Assembly (NCBI GenBank): GCA_934309345.1
Contig: CAKRDD010000034.1
Span: 1-13,202 of the forward strand
Direction: 5' to 3'
DNA length: 13,202 nt
Source: an uncultured Mediterraneibacter sp.
GTDB lineage: Bacteria; Bacillota; Clostridia; Lachnospirales; Lachnospiraceae
In this document: one piece after another, positions 12,953-13,202 of the stretch
Numbering within the stretch: position 1 is the stretch's first letter
Layout: each line of letters opens with the position of its first letter
Notes under the pieces: generated by a model
Seen by the model: the letters and a program-made list of their open reading frames with translations, nothing else
Databases searched by the model: none
Told to the model about the DNA's origin: nothing
Made by a program: the position numbers and the translations under genes

Positions 12953-13202
12953 AAGGAAGAATAAAACGTAAAAATGTTATGGAAATATGTTACAAATATA
13001 AAATTTTTATAAAAAATGGTAGATTTTGGAATGGAAAAAAGTGAAAACGAGAAAAATTCTCGATAATCTTGATGAAAAACGAGTTTCTGGAAAAAGTAGA
13101 AAAAAATGCAGAAATACATATGAATGCTGAATTGAAAAATTAAATTCCAGTGAAAAAGTAAATTCCACTACTATTTTAAATTTATTGAATTAACGAGAGA
13201 TT
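12953..13202. other. AT-rich intergenic region with short repeats
   Basis: I see no gene here. The region is very A-rich on the plus strand. It holds a 6-bp hairpin CGAGAA-AAA-TTCTCG (13048-13062) and two near-identical 16-base direct repeats, GAAAAATTAAATTCCA (13134-13149) and GAAAAAGTAAATTCCA (13152-13167), spaced 18 bases apart. It probably holds the upstream control region of a gene beyond the window edge. Confidence 0.5.

Noticed and set aside
1..13202. CRISPR array, insertion sequence, prophage or defence genes
   Set aside because: No spaced direct repeats of CRISPR type, transposase motifs, terminal inverted repeats or phage-like proteins are visible.

Overview
The window looks like a chromosomal stretch from a low-to-moderate GC Firmicute, most likely a gut Clostridia of the Lachnospiraceae type. 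The signs are strong purine-rich ribosome binding sites, TTG starts, AT-rich intergenic DNA, consensus sigma-A promoters, an M-box riboswitch and the overall protein style. This is inference from sequence character, not a database match. Most of it is core metabolism and transport. There are no insertion sequences, phage genes or CRISPR arrays.

Layout. At the left edge a tRNA-Gly(GCC) runs leftward and diverges from a rightward series: homoserine dehydrogenase (hom), thymidylate synthase (thyA), dihydrofolate reductase (folA), then a zinc/manganese-type ABC importer (lipoprotein, ATPase, permease; znuA-znuC-znuB). I see no intrinsic terminator inside this series, and the spacing within the transporter is overlapping. 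A new, perfect-consensus promoter (TTGACA-17-TATAAT) then drives ilvB-ilvN (acetohydroxyacid synthase). Its leader of about 195 nt ends in a strong terminator hairpin directly before the ilvB ribosome binding site, so the operon is almost certainly attenuated. A perfect 16-bp bidirectional terminator separates ilvN from the convergent mgtE.

The right half is on the minus strand. mgtE has its own promoter, a well-preserved M-box magnesium riboswitch and a riboswitch terminator. After these comes an unexpected short ORF with an excellent ribosome binding site that overlaps the start of mgtE out of frame. Further right, an operon runs leftward: an OPT-family oligopeptide transporter, a stand-alone PqqD-like protein, and a small membrane-anchored protein of unknown function. 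It ends at a long hairpin terminator. The last 380 bases hold the OPT promoter and leader and an AT-rich region with short repeats.

Functional themes. The left half combines aspartate-family amino acid synthesis (hom), thymidylate and folate metabolism (thyA and folA regenerate each other's cofactors), divalent metal import, and branched-chain amino acid synthesis. The right half covers magnesium homeostasis and peptide or metal-chelate transport. The best candidates for something undescribed are the ilvBN attenuator, which lacks the T-box signature sequence, the short ORF between the M-box and mgtE, and the OPT-PqqD-small membrane protein operon.
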